From Photobacterium gaetbulicola Gung47 (GTDB taxonomy: Bacteria; Pseudomonadota; Gammaproteobacteria; Enterobacterales; Vibrionaceae), in NCBI GenBank assembly GCA_000940995.1, contig CP005973.1, positions 682,001 through 746,000 of the forward strand: DNA of 64,000 nt, written 5' to 3'. The position numbers were made by a program, and so were the translations under genes. This document shows, one piece after another, positions 31,376-39,629 of this stretch. The stretch's first letter is position 1. The number at the start of each line of letters is the position of its first letter. The notes under the pieces are model-generated. The model ran no database searches. It saw only the letters and a program-made list of their open reading frames with translations, and was not told the DNA's origin.

Positions 31376-32269
31376 ATGAGCAATGTTCAATATGGAATCA
31401 GCCCACTAACCTGGACCAACGATGATATGCCAGAACTTGGCGGCGAAATCCCATTGGAAACATGTTTGAGTGAAATGGCTGAAGCTGGCTTTACCGGTAC
31501 TGAGCTAGGTACCAAATACCCTCGTGAGCCAGAAGTGCTTATTCCTCTTCTAGAAAAACACGGTCTGGTTCTGGCGTCTGGCTGGTACAGCGGTAACTTG
31601 ATGAAGCTGACAGCAGAAGAAGAAATTGCAGCCATGCAGGATCATATCAAGCTGCTGAAAGCCGCTGGCTGCAAAGCGATGGTATTCGGCGAGGTAAGCA
31701 ATACTGTTCATGGTGACATCAATACTCCTCTTTCTCAGCGCGTCATCTTGACGATGGATGAGTGGAAAACATACTGCGAAAAGCTAACTACAGTGGCTGA
31801 GTACCTACTGAATGAGCACGACATCAAGCTGTCTTTCCACCATCACGTGGGCACTATCTGTGAAACAGAAGATGACATCAATCTAATGATGGAGCTGACT
31901 GGCGACGCGGTTCACCTGACACTGGACACTGGCCACATCACCTACGGTGGCGGCAATCCTGTCACTATGATCAAACGCTGGGGTCACCGTATCGGCCACA
32001 TGCACTTTAAAGATCTACGCCTAGACGTAATGAAGGCTGCCCGTGCTGCAGACAAATCATTCCTCAATGCAGTTCTTGATGGTGTATTCACCGTTCCTGG
32101 TACTGGCGACGTTGATTACGACGACGTTTTCGCTGCACTAAAAGAGCGTGACTACAAAGGCTGGCTGCTGGTCGAAGCCGAGCAGGACCCTGCGAAAGCA
32201 CACCCACTGACTTACGCAAAAACAGCGTACGAGAATATCACTGGCTACGCGAAGAAATACGGCCTGTAA
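31376..32269 (+). CDS. iolE: myo-Inosose-2 dehydratase (set 1)
   Basis: The 297-residue cytoplasmic TIM-barrel enzyme dehydrates 2-keto-myo-inositol (scyllo-inosose) to 3D-(3,5/4)-trihydroxycyclohexane-1,2-dione, the second step of inositol catabolism. Diagnostic stretches are GISPLTWTNDDMPELGG at the start, SGWYSG, FHHHVGT, LDTGHITYGG, GHMHFKDLR and LVEAEQDPAKAHP, which supply metal-binding His, Asp and Glu residues. The paralogue at 61,198 shares these blocks but differs in detail, for example in the middle region and C-terminus. It is first in the set 1 operon, and a GC-rich hairpin separates it from iolD. Confidence 0.95.
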   Translation: MSNVQYGISPLTWTNDDMPELGGEIPLETCLSEMAEAGFTGTELGTKYPREPEVLIPLLEKHGLVLASGWYSGNLMKLTAEEEIAAMQDHIKLLKAAGCKAMVFGEVSNTVHGDINTPLSQRVILTMDEWKTYCEKLTTVAEYLLNEHDIKLSFHHHVGTICETEDDINLMMELTGDAVHLTLDTGHITYGGGNPVTMIKRWGHRIGHMHFKDLRLDVMKAARAADKSFLNAVLDGVFTVPGTGDVDYDDVFAALKERDYKGWLLVEAEQDPAKAHPLTYAKTAYENITGYAKKYGL

Positions 32270-32285
32270 GTTAAGGCAAAAAGGG

Positions 32286-32308
32286 AAGGGGGCAGGCTAG
32301 GCCCCCTT
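32286..32308 (+). terminator. GC-rich hairpin between iolE and iolD (set 1)
   Basis: AAGGGGGC (32286-32293) pairs with GCCCCCTT (32301-32308) around a 7-base loop. No U-run follows, so an mRNA processing or stabilising element is more likely than full termination. A second symmetric stretch, TTTTTCGAATTTCGAAAAA-like, sits at about 32374-32394 just before iolD. Confidence 0.5.
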
Positions 32309-32403
32309 AACATCTCACGGCAAATTACACCGCACGAGTAATGAAAAAGATTTGCAGTGGGTAAAGGAAGCAATTTTTCGAATTTCGAAAAACGAGGAAG
32401 ACA

Positions 32404-34275
32404 ATGAATACTGTACGCCTGACCGTTGCTGAAGCACTTGCTAAGTACCTTGCAGCACAACTGATTGAAATTGATGGAAAGAAAGAACAGCTTTTTGGTG
32501 CCGCCTTTGCGATTTTCGGTCACGGTAATGTGACGTGCTTTGGCCAGCAGCTAAAGAATATCGAAGATAAAATTCCAACTTGGCGTGGTCAGAACGAACA
32601 GTCGATGGCAACGGCTGCCATTGCTTACGCGAAAGCTAACCAGCGCCGCCGTATCGGTATTGCGACCAGCTCTATCGGCCCAGGTGCCACCAACATGGTA
32701 ACGGCTGCCGGTATTGCGCATACCAACCGTCTACCTCTTCTGCTTATTTCTGGTGACGCCTATGTCAGCCGTCTGCCAGATCCCGTTTTGCAGCAGCCGG
32801 AGAACTTTGAAGATCCGTCTGTAACCTCAAATGATGCCTTCAAGCCGCTAACCCGCTACTGGGACCGCATTCTGTCGCCATCTCAGTTGATGCATACATT
32901 GCCGCAAGCGCTCGATACCATGCTAGACCCCGCCACTTGTGGCCCGGTATTCCTAGGCTTGCCGCAGGATATCCAGGGTGTGGCTTACGACTTCCCTGAA
33001 GTGTTCTTTGCCGAGAAGGTACACCGCATTCGCCGTCCAGAGCCAGAAATGATCGTGCTGGAAGAAGCGAAAGAGATTCTGATGCAAGCGAAGAAGCCGC
33101 TCATCATCTCGGGTGGCGGTGTTCACTACTCGCTGGCGACTGACGAGCTGGCGGACTTTGCCAGCAAGCACAATATCCCTGTGGTCGAGACCATTGCCGG
33201 TCGCGCCACCATGCTGCAGGACAACCCGCTGAATGCCGGCCCAATCGGGGTAACCGGTTCAGACTCTGCCAACCACATGGCCAATGAAGCTGACGTGGTA
33301 TTGGCTATCGGTACCCGCCTGCAGGACTTCACCACCGGCTCTTGGACTGTCTTCAAGAACCCAGAGATGAAACTGATCAGCATCAACGTGGCGAAATTCG
33401 ACGCCATCAAGCACATGTCTTACCCAGTACTGGGCGATGCCAAAACATCCATGACCAAGCTGTCTGCACTACTTGGCGACTGGCGCTCAGGTGATGAGTG
33501 GTCGGCCAAAGCCAAAGCCGAAGCGGATGAGTGGAAAGAGCTGGTTCACCGCCGTACTCACCCACAAGAGGGTGACTTGCTACCGGGCATGTCTTCTTAC
33601 GCAGAAGTGATTGGCAAGCTGAACACGTCGATGGAAAAAGGCGACACCGTACTGACCGCAGCAGGCGGCCTGCCTGCAGAGCTGTCAATGAACTGGCAGA
33701 ACTACCAGATCGGCAAATTCGATATCGACTTCGGTTACTCGTGCATGGGCTACGAGATTGCCGGTGGCTGGGGCGCGAAAATCGCCAACCCAGACAACGA
33801 TGTCGTGGTGCTAGTGGGTGACGGCTCATACCTGATCCAGAACTCGGACATCTACTCTTCGGTACTGACTGGCCACAAGATGATTGTGGTGGTGTGTGAC
33901 AACGGCGGCTTCGCGGTTATCAACAAACTGCAGAACAACACCGGTAACGAGTCGTTCAACAACCTGCTGGCAGACTGCCGCCGCCCAGACGGCGAGCTGG
34001 CCCGCGTCGATTTTGCTAAGCACGCCGAAGCTCAAGGGGCGATTTCCGAGAAGCTGACCTCTATTGACGAGTTCGATGCTGCTTTTGCCCGCGCCAAAGA
34101 AGCTGACCGTACCTACGTGATTGTGGTGGATATCGATCCGGTATCACCGGCGGCATGGTCTAAATGTGACTGCTGGTGGGAAGTCGGGCTGCCTGAAGTC
34201 ACTCGTAATGATCACACCGCTCAGAAAGTGGCAGAGTGGGAAGAAGGCCGAGCAACCCAGAGACGGGGTGTTTAA
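32404..34275 (+). CDS. iolD: Trihydroxycyclohexane-1,2-dione hydrolase, ThDP-dependent (set 1)
   Basis: The 623-residue enzyme opens the ring of 3D-trihydroxycyclohexane-1,2-dione to 5-deoxy-glucuronate. It has the three-domain layout of thiamine-diphosphate enzymes: an N-terminal PYR domain with the cofactor-activating Glu in GQNEQSMATAA, a central domain (IISGGGVHYS) and a C-terminal PP domain with GDGSYLIQNSDIYSS, the ThDP/Mg2+ motif. RBS GAGGAAG precedes ATG 32404. A clear paralogue with a different sequence lies at 59,336. A perfect 9-bp hairpin follows the gene. Confidence 0.95.
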   Translation: MNTVRLTVAEALAKYLAAQLIEIDGKKEQLFGAAFAIFGHGNVTCFGQQLKNIEDKIPTWRGQNEQSMATAAIAYAKANQRRRIGIATSSIGPGATNMVTAAGIAHTNRLPLLLISGDAYVSRLPDPVLQQPENFEDPSVTSNDAFKPLTRYWDRILSPSQLMHTLPQALDTMLDPATCGPVFLGLPQDIQGVAYDFPEVFFAEKVHRIRRPEPEMIVLEEAKEILMQAKKPLIISGGGVHYSLATDELADFASKHNIPVVETIAGRATMLQDNPLNAGPIGVTGSDSANHMANEADVVLAIGTRLQDFTTGSWTVFKNPEMKLISINVAKFDAIKHMSYPVLGDAKTSMTKLSALLGDWRSGDEWSAKAKAEADEWKELVHRRTHPQEGDLLPGMSSYAEVIGKLNTSMEKGDTVLTAAGGLPAELSMNWQNYQIGKFDIDFGYSCMGYEIAGGWGAKIANPDNDVVVLVGDGSYLIQNSDIYSSVLTGHKMIVVVCDNGGFAVINKLQNNTGNESFNNLLADCRRPDGELARVDFAKHAEAQGAISEKLTSIDEFDAAFARAKEADRTYVIVVDIDPVSPAAWSKCDCWWEVGLPEVTRNDHTAQKVAEWEEGRATQRRGV

Positions 34276-34307
34276 GCAGTAACTCTCGAGTGAGAATTTA
34301 TTAACCA

Positions 34308-34333
34308 AGAGGCTCTTATTGTTGAGAGCCTCT
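34308..34333 (+). terminator. 9-bp hairpin after iolD (set 1)
   Basis: AGAGGCTCT (34308-34316) pairs perfectly with AGAGCCTCT (34325-34333). There is no clear T-run, so partial termination or 3'-end protection is likely. Confidence 0.5.
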
Positions 34334-34445
34334 GAGAATAAAAACTCTGTATACCCAAGCTGTAAATAAGATCAACTATTTCCAATATCTGAAACGCGGG
34401 TCTCTCTCAAAAAGTAGTGGGGGATACCTGACAAGGAGTGAAGCC

Positions 34446-35621
34446 ATGTTTAATGAAGAACGTCATTTTGATCAACCTATCCGTTGGGCAATGGTAGGCG
34501 GCGGTCGTGGTAGCCAGATTGGTTATTCTCACCGTAACGCAGCACAGCGTGATGGTTTGTTCAAGTTGGTAGCCGGTGCTTTTGATCTTGATCCTGAGCG
34601 CTGCCGTGACTTCGGTATCAACCTTGGCCTAGATGGCGACCGTTGCTATGCCAACTACAAAGAGATGTTCGAGCAAGAAGCCCAGCGTGAAGACGGCATC
34701 CAGGCGGTATCTATCGCAACGCCAAACTCGACCCACTACGAAATCTGTAAGGCTGCGCTGGAAGCCAACCTGCACGTGGTGTGTGAAAAGCCAATCACCT
34801 TCACGACCGAAGAAGCCGAAGAGCTGAAGGCAATTGCTGCTAAGAACAACCGTGTTATCGGCGTGATGTACGGCTACAGCGGCTTCCCTATGGTTCAGCA
34901 GGCGCGTGAAATGGTCAAGCGTGGTGACTTAGGTGAAATCCGCGTTATCAACATGCAGTTCGCCCACGGCTTCCACAATGAAGAGTACGAGCTCAACGAT
35001 CCGGGCCTGAAGTGGCGTGTAAGCCCAGAGGTTTCCGGCCCTACGTATGTGCTAGGCGATATCGGTACTCACGCTTTCTACCTATGCGAAGTGATGACCG
35101 GCCTGGAAGTCGACCGCCTGTCTTGCATGCGCCAGAGCTTTATCAAGTCGCGCACACCGCTGGAAGATAACGCCCATGTGATGATGGAGTTCAAGGGTGG
35201 TGCAGTCGGTACGCTTTGGGCTTCAGCAGTTAACGCCGGTTCTATGCACCAGCAGAAGATCCGTATTGTTGGCTCTAAAGCCTCTATCGAGTGGTGGGAC
35301 GAGCAGCCAAACCAACTACGCTACGAAATTCAGGGCGAGCCACCTCGCATCCTAGACCGCGGTATGGGCTACCTGTACCAAGACGTAGAAGGCGTTGCAG
35401 CTAATCGCGTTGGCGGTGGCCACGCTGAAGGTTACTTCGAGTCTTGGGCAAACCTATACCACCGCTTTGCTCTGGCATTCGATGCGGCAGACCGTGATGA
35501 TCAGGAAACGCTTGCTGGTATCTGGTTCCCAGGTATCGATGCGGGTATCGAGGGTGTACGCCTGTGTGAGAAGTGCGTCGAGTCGGCAGACCAGAACGCC
35601 GCGTGGGTTGAATACAAGTAA
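34446..35621 (+). CDS. Gfo/Idh/MocA-family dehydrogenase, probably inositol-specific
   Basis: The 391-residue cytoplasmic NAD(P)-dependent oxidoreductase has a Rossmann motif near the start (VGGGRGSQIG), the family motif CEKPIT at about residue 120, and the substrate-side block GDIGTHAFYLCEVMTG with the conserved Asp and His. It is distinct from the iolG-type protein at 49,143, being longer and only distantly similar. In set 1 it may oxidise scyllo-inositol, D-chiro-inositol or a related isomer to feed IolE, or act as a keto-inositol reductase. The exact substrate cannot be decided. RBS AAGGAGTG precedes ATG 34446, and iolC follows 11 bases later. Confidence 0.82.
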   Translation: MFNEERHFDQPIRWAMVGGGRGSQIGYSHRNAAQRDGLFKLVAGAFDLDPERCRDFGINLGLDGDRCYANYKEMFEQEAQREDGIQAVSIATPNSTHYEICKAALEANLHVVCEKPITFTTEEAEELKAIAAKNNRVIGVMYGYSGFPMVQQAREMVKRGDLGEIRVINMQFAHGFHNEEYELNDPGLKWRVSPEVSGPTYVLGDIGTHAFYLCEVMTGLEVDRLSCMRQSFIKSRTPLEDNAHVMMEFKGGAVGTLWASAVNAGSMHQQKIRIVGSKASIEWWDEQPNQLRYEIQGEPPRILDRGMGYLYQDVEGVAANRVGGGHAEGYFESWANLYHRFALAFDAADRDDQETLAGIWFPGIDAGIEGVRLCEKCVESADQNAAWVEYK

Positions 35622-35632
35622 TAGGAACGACC

Positions 35633-36628
35633 ATGACAAAGATTGCACTTCAGCAAGATCGTAAGCTGGATGCCATCGTGTTGGGACGTGCGGGCGTCGA
35701 TCTCTACGCCCGTGAATCAAACACGGACATGGCAGACATTTCAGGCTTTAACAAGTTTGTGGGTGGCTCTGCGGCGAATATCGCAGTGGCTGTGAGCAAG
35801 CTAGGCGGCAAAGTAGGGTTTATCGGTTGTGTCGCTGATGATGCATTCGGCGGCTACGTGAAGCAGTACATGTCAGGCCAGGGCATCAACCTTGACGGCA
35901 TGATGACCGACAGCTCGGGCTCGCGCACTTCCGTCGCATTCACCGAGATGAAGCCAAGTGACTGTACGGTACTGATTTACCGCAATAAGGCCTCTGACCT
36001 GACTATCAAGCCCGAACAGGTAGACCCAGCATACATTGCCAGCTCGAAAGTGTTGGTGGTAACCGGTACGGCGCTGTCTGAAAGCCCAAGCCGCGAAGCC
36101 ACATTGATTGCGATGGAGCATGCGCGCCGCAGCAACACGCTCGTGGTACTGGATGTCGACTACCGCCCTTACTCATGGCGAACCGATGTCGATGCGTCTA
36201 TCTACTACGGCATCGCAGCTGGCTTGTCCGATATCGTTATCGGCAACCGCGAAGAATTCGACATGATGGAAACCGTGCTGGCCCCGGGCAACAAGGACGA
36301 CGATGCAACGGCAGAGCGCTTCCTGCGTGCCAATACCCAGGTGGTGGTGATCAAAGCCGGTGAGTTTGGCTCAAAAGTGTACTGCCGCGATGGCCACAAC
36401 TTCCAGCAGGGGATCTTCCGCGTTGAGGTACAGAAGCCGTTCGGATCGGGTGACTCATTCGCAGGCGGACTGATTTGGACCTTGGTTAACGGTGGCGAGC
36501 TGGAAGACGGCGTTAAGCACGGTTCGGCAGCCGCCGCGATTAACGTCAGCGGCACCAGTTGTACTGAAGCGATGCCAACCAAAGAACAATTATTCGATTT
36601 TATTGAGACCAGAGAACAAAGCCTTTAA
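35633..36628 (+). CDS. iolC: 5-Dehydro-2-deoxygluconokinase (set 1, single domain)
   Basis: This 331-residue PfkB-family sugar kinase phosphorylates 2-deoxy-5-keto-gluconate at C6. PfkB signatures are FNKFVGGSAANIAVAVSKLG near residue 40 and FGSGDSFAGGLIW near residue 275, where GSGD replaces the more usual GAGD but keeps the catalytic Asp. It lacks the DUF2090 aldolase extension found in the set 2 homologue, which fits with a separate iolJ in this set. It lies 11 bases after the dehydrogenase gene, and a long-looped terminator-like hairpin follows. Confidence 0.92.
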   Translation: MTKIALQQDRKLDAIVLGRAGVDLYARESNTDMADISGFNKFVGGSAANIAVAVSKLGGKVGFIGCVADDAFGGYVKQYMSGQGINLDGMMTDSSGSRTSVAFTEMKPSDCTVLIYRNKASDLTIKPEQVDPAYIASSKVLVVTGTALSESPSREATLIAMEHARRSNTLVVLDVDYRPYSWRTDVDASIYYGIAAGLSDIVIGNREEFDMMETVLAPGNKDDDATAERFLRANTQVVVIKAGEFGSKVYCRDGHNFQQGIFRVEVQKPFGSGDSFAGGLIWTLVNGGELEDGVKHGSAAAAINVSGTSCTEAMPTKEQLFDFIETREQSL

Positions 36629-36668
36629 CAGTCACCTCCGGACGAAGTGATTAAAGGCAATTAGGTCT

Positions 36669-36733
36669 GCCGGGCCGGTATTTTTACTGGACACGTCTAG
36701 AAAGGGTACAAACCATCGAGGCCCGGCCTTTTT
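36669..36733 (+). terminator. Terminator-like hairpin between iolC and iolB (set 1)
   Basis: GCCGGGCC (36669-36676) and GGCCCGGC (36720-36727) are perfect complements across a 43-base loop, followed by CTTTTTATT. It probably reduces transcription into iolB and iolJ or ends the first transcript. Confidence 0.6.
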
Positions 36734-36810
36734 ATTCATACCAATTAGACAGATACACACTGTGCTGGCAAATGACAGTTGGAAAGGCAGGGCAGTGAGG
36801 AGAAAGTACC

Positions 36811-37680
36811 ATGGGCAAGCATATCCCACCATTTGATAACAAGAACCAACCTATCATCGATGTTAACGATGAAGTGACACCACTGTGCTATTTCAACCAA
36901 GTCCGTTTGGCCCAAAGTGAGCAGCACCAGCACGTTGTTGAAGGCTATGAGTCCGTCATCGTTCTTGCTGGCGGCACCTGTTCAATCACCGTAACCAATG
37001 GCGAGAAGACTGAAGTTTTCGACAATATCGGTAAGCGTAAGTCGGTGTGGGAGGGTAATCCCGAAGCGGTCTATGTGCCGCTTGGCTTCAGTGCAACCAT
37101 TGATTGTGTCAGCGATGCCGCAGACGTCATGATTGCTGGCGGTAAGTTCGAACACTCACTAGAGCCATTCTGCGTGCGTGAAGAGAATGTCGATATTGTT
37201 CAGTACGGCTCGGATGACACGAAAACCCACCGTAAGATCAAACACGTACTGGGCCAGTCGAATGCCGACAACCGCGGGCGCCTGCTGGTCAGTGAGCTGT
37301 TTACCGTTGGTGCGGGTGGTTGGTCTGGCTTCCCTCCTCACAAGCACGATGAAGACCGTGTTAAGCCTGATGGCAGCAAAGAGACACTGTACGAAGAAGT
37401 GTACCAGTTCCGCTTTAATCCAGACTTTGGCTTCGGTGCTCAGTTCCTTTACGAGCACGAGGATGACTTCGGCCCGGTTTACCACGTCCGTACCGGCTCG
37501 GTGATTGCCATCGACAAAGGGTACCACCCAAGCGTGGCGGCGCCGGGCTACGAGATGTACTACTTCACCATCATCGTGGGCAAAACCGAAAAGTCGCTGA
37601 TCCAGCACTTCGACCCGCATCATGAGTATCAAGTCGAAACGATCCCTGGCATCAAGGACATGATCGCCAAGTTCAAATAA
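36811..37680 (+). CDS. iolB: 5-Deoxy-glucuronate isomerase (set 1)
   Basis: The 289-residue bicupin isomerase converts 5-deoxy-glucuronate to 2-deoxy-5-keto-gluconate. The metal site is visible as PPHKHDEDR followed by ETLYEEVYQFRF and a later KGYHPSVAAPGYEMYY, the C-terminal His motif of the family. RBS GAGGAGAAAG precedes ATG 36811. It follows a terminator-like hairpin and precedes iolJ by 11 bases. The second isomerase at 48,293 is a divergent paralogue. Confidence 0.94.
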   Translation: MGKHIPPFDNKNQPIIDVNDEVTPLCYFNQVRLAQSEQHQHVVEGYESVIVLAGGTCSITVTNGEKTEVFDNIGKRKSVWEGNPEAVYVPLGFSATIDCVSDAADVMIAGGKFEHSLEPFCVREENVDIVQYGSDDTKTHRKIKHVLGQSNADNRGRLLVSELFTVGAGGWSGFPPHKHDEDRVKPDGSKETLYEEVYQFRFNPDFGFGAQFLYEHEDDFGPVYHVRTGSVIAIDKGYHPSVAAPGYEMYYFTIIVGKTEKSLIQHFDPHHEYQVETIPGIKDMIAKFK

Positions 37681-37691
37681 GGAGGGGCAAT

Positions 37692-38519
37692 ATGCTCGTA
37701 AACTTGAAAGAACTCTTGCCTCAGGCTGCCGCATCTGACTATGCCGTGCCTTGTTTTAATGTGTTTGGTTATGAAGATGCCTGTGCGGTAGTCGAAGCTG
37801 CCGAAGCGGTAAACAAGCCGGTGATCCTTGCTTGTAACAAAGATGTCGCTGACTTCTATGGGGTTGAGACGGCAGCGGCGATGCTACTGCCTTTGGCGCA
37901 CAAAAGCTCAGTACCGGTGTGTCTGCACCTTGATCACACCTATGAGGAAGATATTGTCTACCGCGCGCTGAAGGCGGGTTTTAGCTCAGTAATGTTCGAT
38001 GGCTCTCAGCTGCCACTCGATGAGAACATTGCCCGTACCCGTGCTGTAGCAGATGTCGCCCATGCATTGGGGGCGTCGGTCGAAGGCGAGATTGGCTCCG
38101 TTCCTTATGACGAAGGACGCGACCATATCAAATCAATCTTCACCGAGCCGGAAGATGCCGCGCGTTTTGCCAAAGAGAGCGGTGCCGATTGTGTCGCCAT
38201 ATCCGTTGGAAACGTACACCGATTGACCGAACCTACATGTACAATTGACTTTGGTCGTTTAGATCGTATTGCGAATATGGTAGATATTCCTCTAGTCATT
38301 CATGGGACAAGTGGTATTCGCGACGAAGATATGGAAGTGCTAAAGCGTACCCGCGTATCGAAGTTCAATATTGGTACCTGTTTGCGCCAGGCATTGGGAC
38401 ATAACCTGCGCGATTTCATGAATGAAGAACCACAAAAGTTTGATCGAATTTACTTTATGAAAAAAGCAATGCCTTTTGTGAAAGAAGAAGCGATTCGCAA
38501 CTTCAAATTATTATCATAA
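37692..38519 (+). CDS. iolJ: 6-Phospho-5-dehydro-2-deoxy-gluconate aldolase (class II)
   Basis: This 275-residue zinc-dependent class II aldolase of the FbaA/GatY/IolJ type cleaves 2-deoxy-5-keto-gluconate-6-phosphate to dihydroxyacetone phosphate and malonate semialdehyde. Motifs are VPVCLHLDHTYEED (catalytic Asp and zinc His), VEGEIGSVPYDEG (zinc Glu), GNVHRLTEPT and VIHGTSGIRDEDM (phosphate and zinc site). RBS GGAGGGGC precedes ATG 37692. The only IolJ-type aldolase in the window, it is the counterpart of the DUF2090 domain fused to IolC in set 2. A hairpin terminator follows. Confidence 0.92.
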   Translation: MLVNLKELLPQAAASDYAVPCFNVFGYEDACAVVEAAEAVNKPVILACNKDVADFYGVETAAAMLLPLAHKSSVPVCLHLDHTYEEDIVYRALKAGFSSVMFDGSQLPLDENIARTRAVADVAHALGASVEGEIGSVPYDEGRDHIKSIFTEPEDAARFAKESGADCVAISVGNVHRLTEPTCTIDFGRLDRIANMVDIPLVIHGTSGIRDEDMEVLKRTRVSKFNIGTCLRQALGHNLRDFMNEEPQKFDRIYFMKKAMPFVKEEAIRNFKLLS

Positions 38520-38526
38520 ACTATAG

Positions 38527-38560
38527 CCTCAAGTGCCAGTCACTTGAGGTATTCTTATTT
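38527..38560 (+). terminator. Terminator after iolJ
   Basis: CCTCAAGTG (38527-38535) pairs perfectly with CACTTGAGG (38541-38549), followed by the T-rich TATTCTTATTTTG. It separates the catabolic genes from the regulator. Confidence 0.65.
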
Positions 38561-38595
38561 TGTAATAGTGCTTTCGGGCAGGAGTGCGGCCAATT

Positions 38596-39429
38596 ATGGA
38601 TGTTGAAGAACAAGTACCCGCTGACTTAGACACGCTGCGTGAGCTTATTGTTAAGCGCTACGACAGCCTAAGTGGGCGCCTACAACAGGTTGCCGATTTT
38701 GTGATGGCCCAACCTATGTTGGTCGCGGTCGAAACAATGGCAACGATCGCTGAACAGGCTAATGTTCCATTGTCTACACTGAGCCGGTTTTCAAATGCAA
38801 TGGGCTACTCAGGGTTTAGTTCGATGCAGGCGTTATTTCGTGATCAGTACCTGAATCGCCCAAGGGATTATATCGAGCGGGTAAGAAAAGCGCGCGAAGC
38901 TGAAGAAGTGAGCCAAGACTCACCAATGGCAATCTTCCAAGATTTTGGGCAAGCGAATATTGAAGCGATGGAACAGCTACAAATGTCTGTTTCTCCGCAC
39001 AAGCTTGAAAGGGCGGTTAGCCTGCTCGATGAAGCCGAGACCATTTATATTCAGGGCATGCGCCGCGCTTACCCTGTGGCTTTTTATCTCTGGTATGCCT
39101 TGATGAAATCAGACAACAACGTGGTGTTGCTTGATGATCATGGCGGTATGCTGGCACCGATGACTCGCCGGATGAATGAAAAAGATGTGCTGGTCACGGT
39201 GACGTTCAGCCCCTATGCACCAGAAACCAGCAGTTTGATTGATACTGCATTCGAAAAGAATGTGCCTATTGTTGCGATTACGGATAACCAGATGACATCC
39301 CAAGGTAGCAAGATGGAGGTTTGCTTTGAAGTACAGGAAGGCGAAATTATGGGCTTCCGCTCTCTCAGTAGTTCTTTGTATTTAGCACAAACACTGGCAG
39401 TCAGTCTGATGTGCCGGGAAGTGAAATAA
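38596..39429 (+). CDS. RpiR/MurR-family regulator 1, IolR-like
   Basis: The 277-residue regulator has an N-terminal RpiR helix-turn-helix domain (RLQQVADFVMAQPMLVAVETMATIAEQANVPLSTLSRFSNAMGY) and a C-terminal SIS sugar-phosphate-binding domain (YIQGMRRAYPVAFYL; FSPYAPETSSL). In Salmonella and other gammaproteobacteria, RpiR-type IolR proteins repress inositol genes and respond to a pathway intermediate. GTG 38584 lies in the AGGAGTG ribosome-binding site, so ATG 38596 is preferred. It is paralogous to the regulator at 50,322. It follows iolJ and precedes an isomerase gene. Confidence 0.92.
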   Translation: MDVEEQVPADLDTLRELIVKRYDSLSGRLQQVADFVMAQPMLVAVETMATIAEQANVPLSTLSRFSNAMGYSGFSSMQALFRDQYLNRPRDYIERVRKAREAEEVSQDSPMAIFQDFGQANIEAMEQLQMSVSPHKLERAVSLLDEAETIYIQGMRRAYPVAFYLWYALMKSDNNVVLLDDHGGMLAPMTRRMNEKDVLVTVTFSPYAPETSSLIDTAFEKNVPIVAITDNQMTSQGSKMEVCFEVQEGEIMGFRSLSSSLYLAQTLAVSLMCREVK

Positions 39430-39481
39430 GCGATTTAATCTGGCAGAACATATATGGTTAGCTGAGCCTTGGTTTGGCTAC

Positions 39482-39532
39482 CTATATTCAAGTGACTTTA
39501 TGAAGGTGTTTTGTGAAGTTACTTGAATATAG
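39482..39532. repeat. 17-bp inverted repeat after the RpiR gene
   Basis: The arms at 39482-39498 (starting CTATATTCAAG) and 39516-39532 (ending CTTGAATATAG) match over 17 bases with a single G-T wobble, around a 17-base loop. The stem is far longer than a normal terminator stem and has no T-run. It could be an mRNA 3'-end structure or a copy of a dispersed palindromic repeat; no other copy was noticed in this window. Confidence 0.6.
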
Positions 39533-39629
39533 AGTATTTAGTTTCCGATTCTTCTTATTTGGGTAGGAATCACGGCTGTGGCTCCTAGGAACTTCGTCGC
39601 ACGGTATTTGTTACCGATAAGGATTTAAA

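Noticed and set aside
32374..32394. Symmetric TTTTTCGAATTTCGAAAAA-like stretch as an RpiR operator
   Set aside because: The spacing and centre differ from the TGAAA-N6-TTTC(A/G) motif and it lies inside the operon just before iolD, so it was not counted as a site.
33407..33829. Minus-strand arginine- and serine-rich open frame inside iolD
   Set aside because: Low-complexity composition typical of an antisense reading of a strongly biased gene. The sense strand encodes an intact ThDP enzyme.
39482..39532. Transposon end or MITE
   Set aside because: No target-site duplication or transposase was seen, and only one copy is present here. It is kept as an inverted repeat only.
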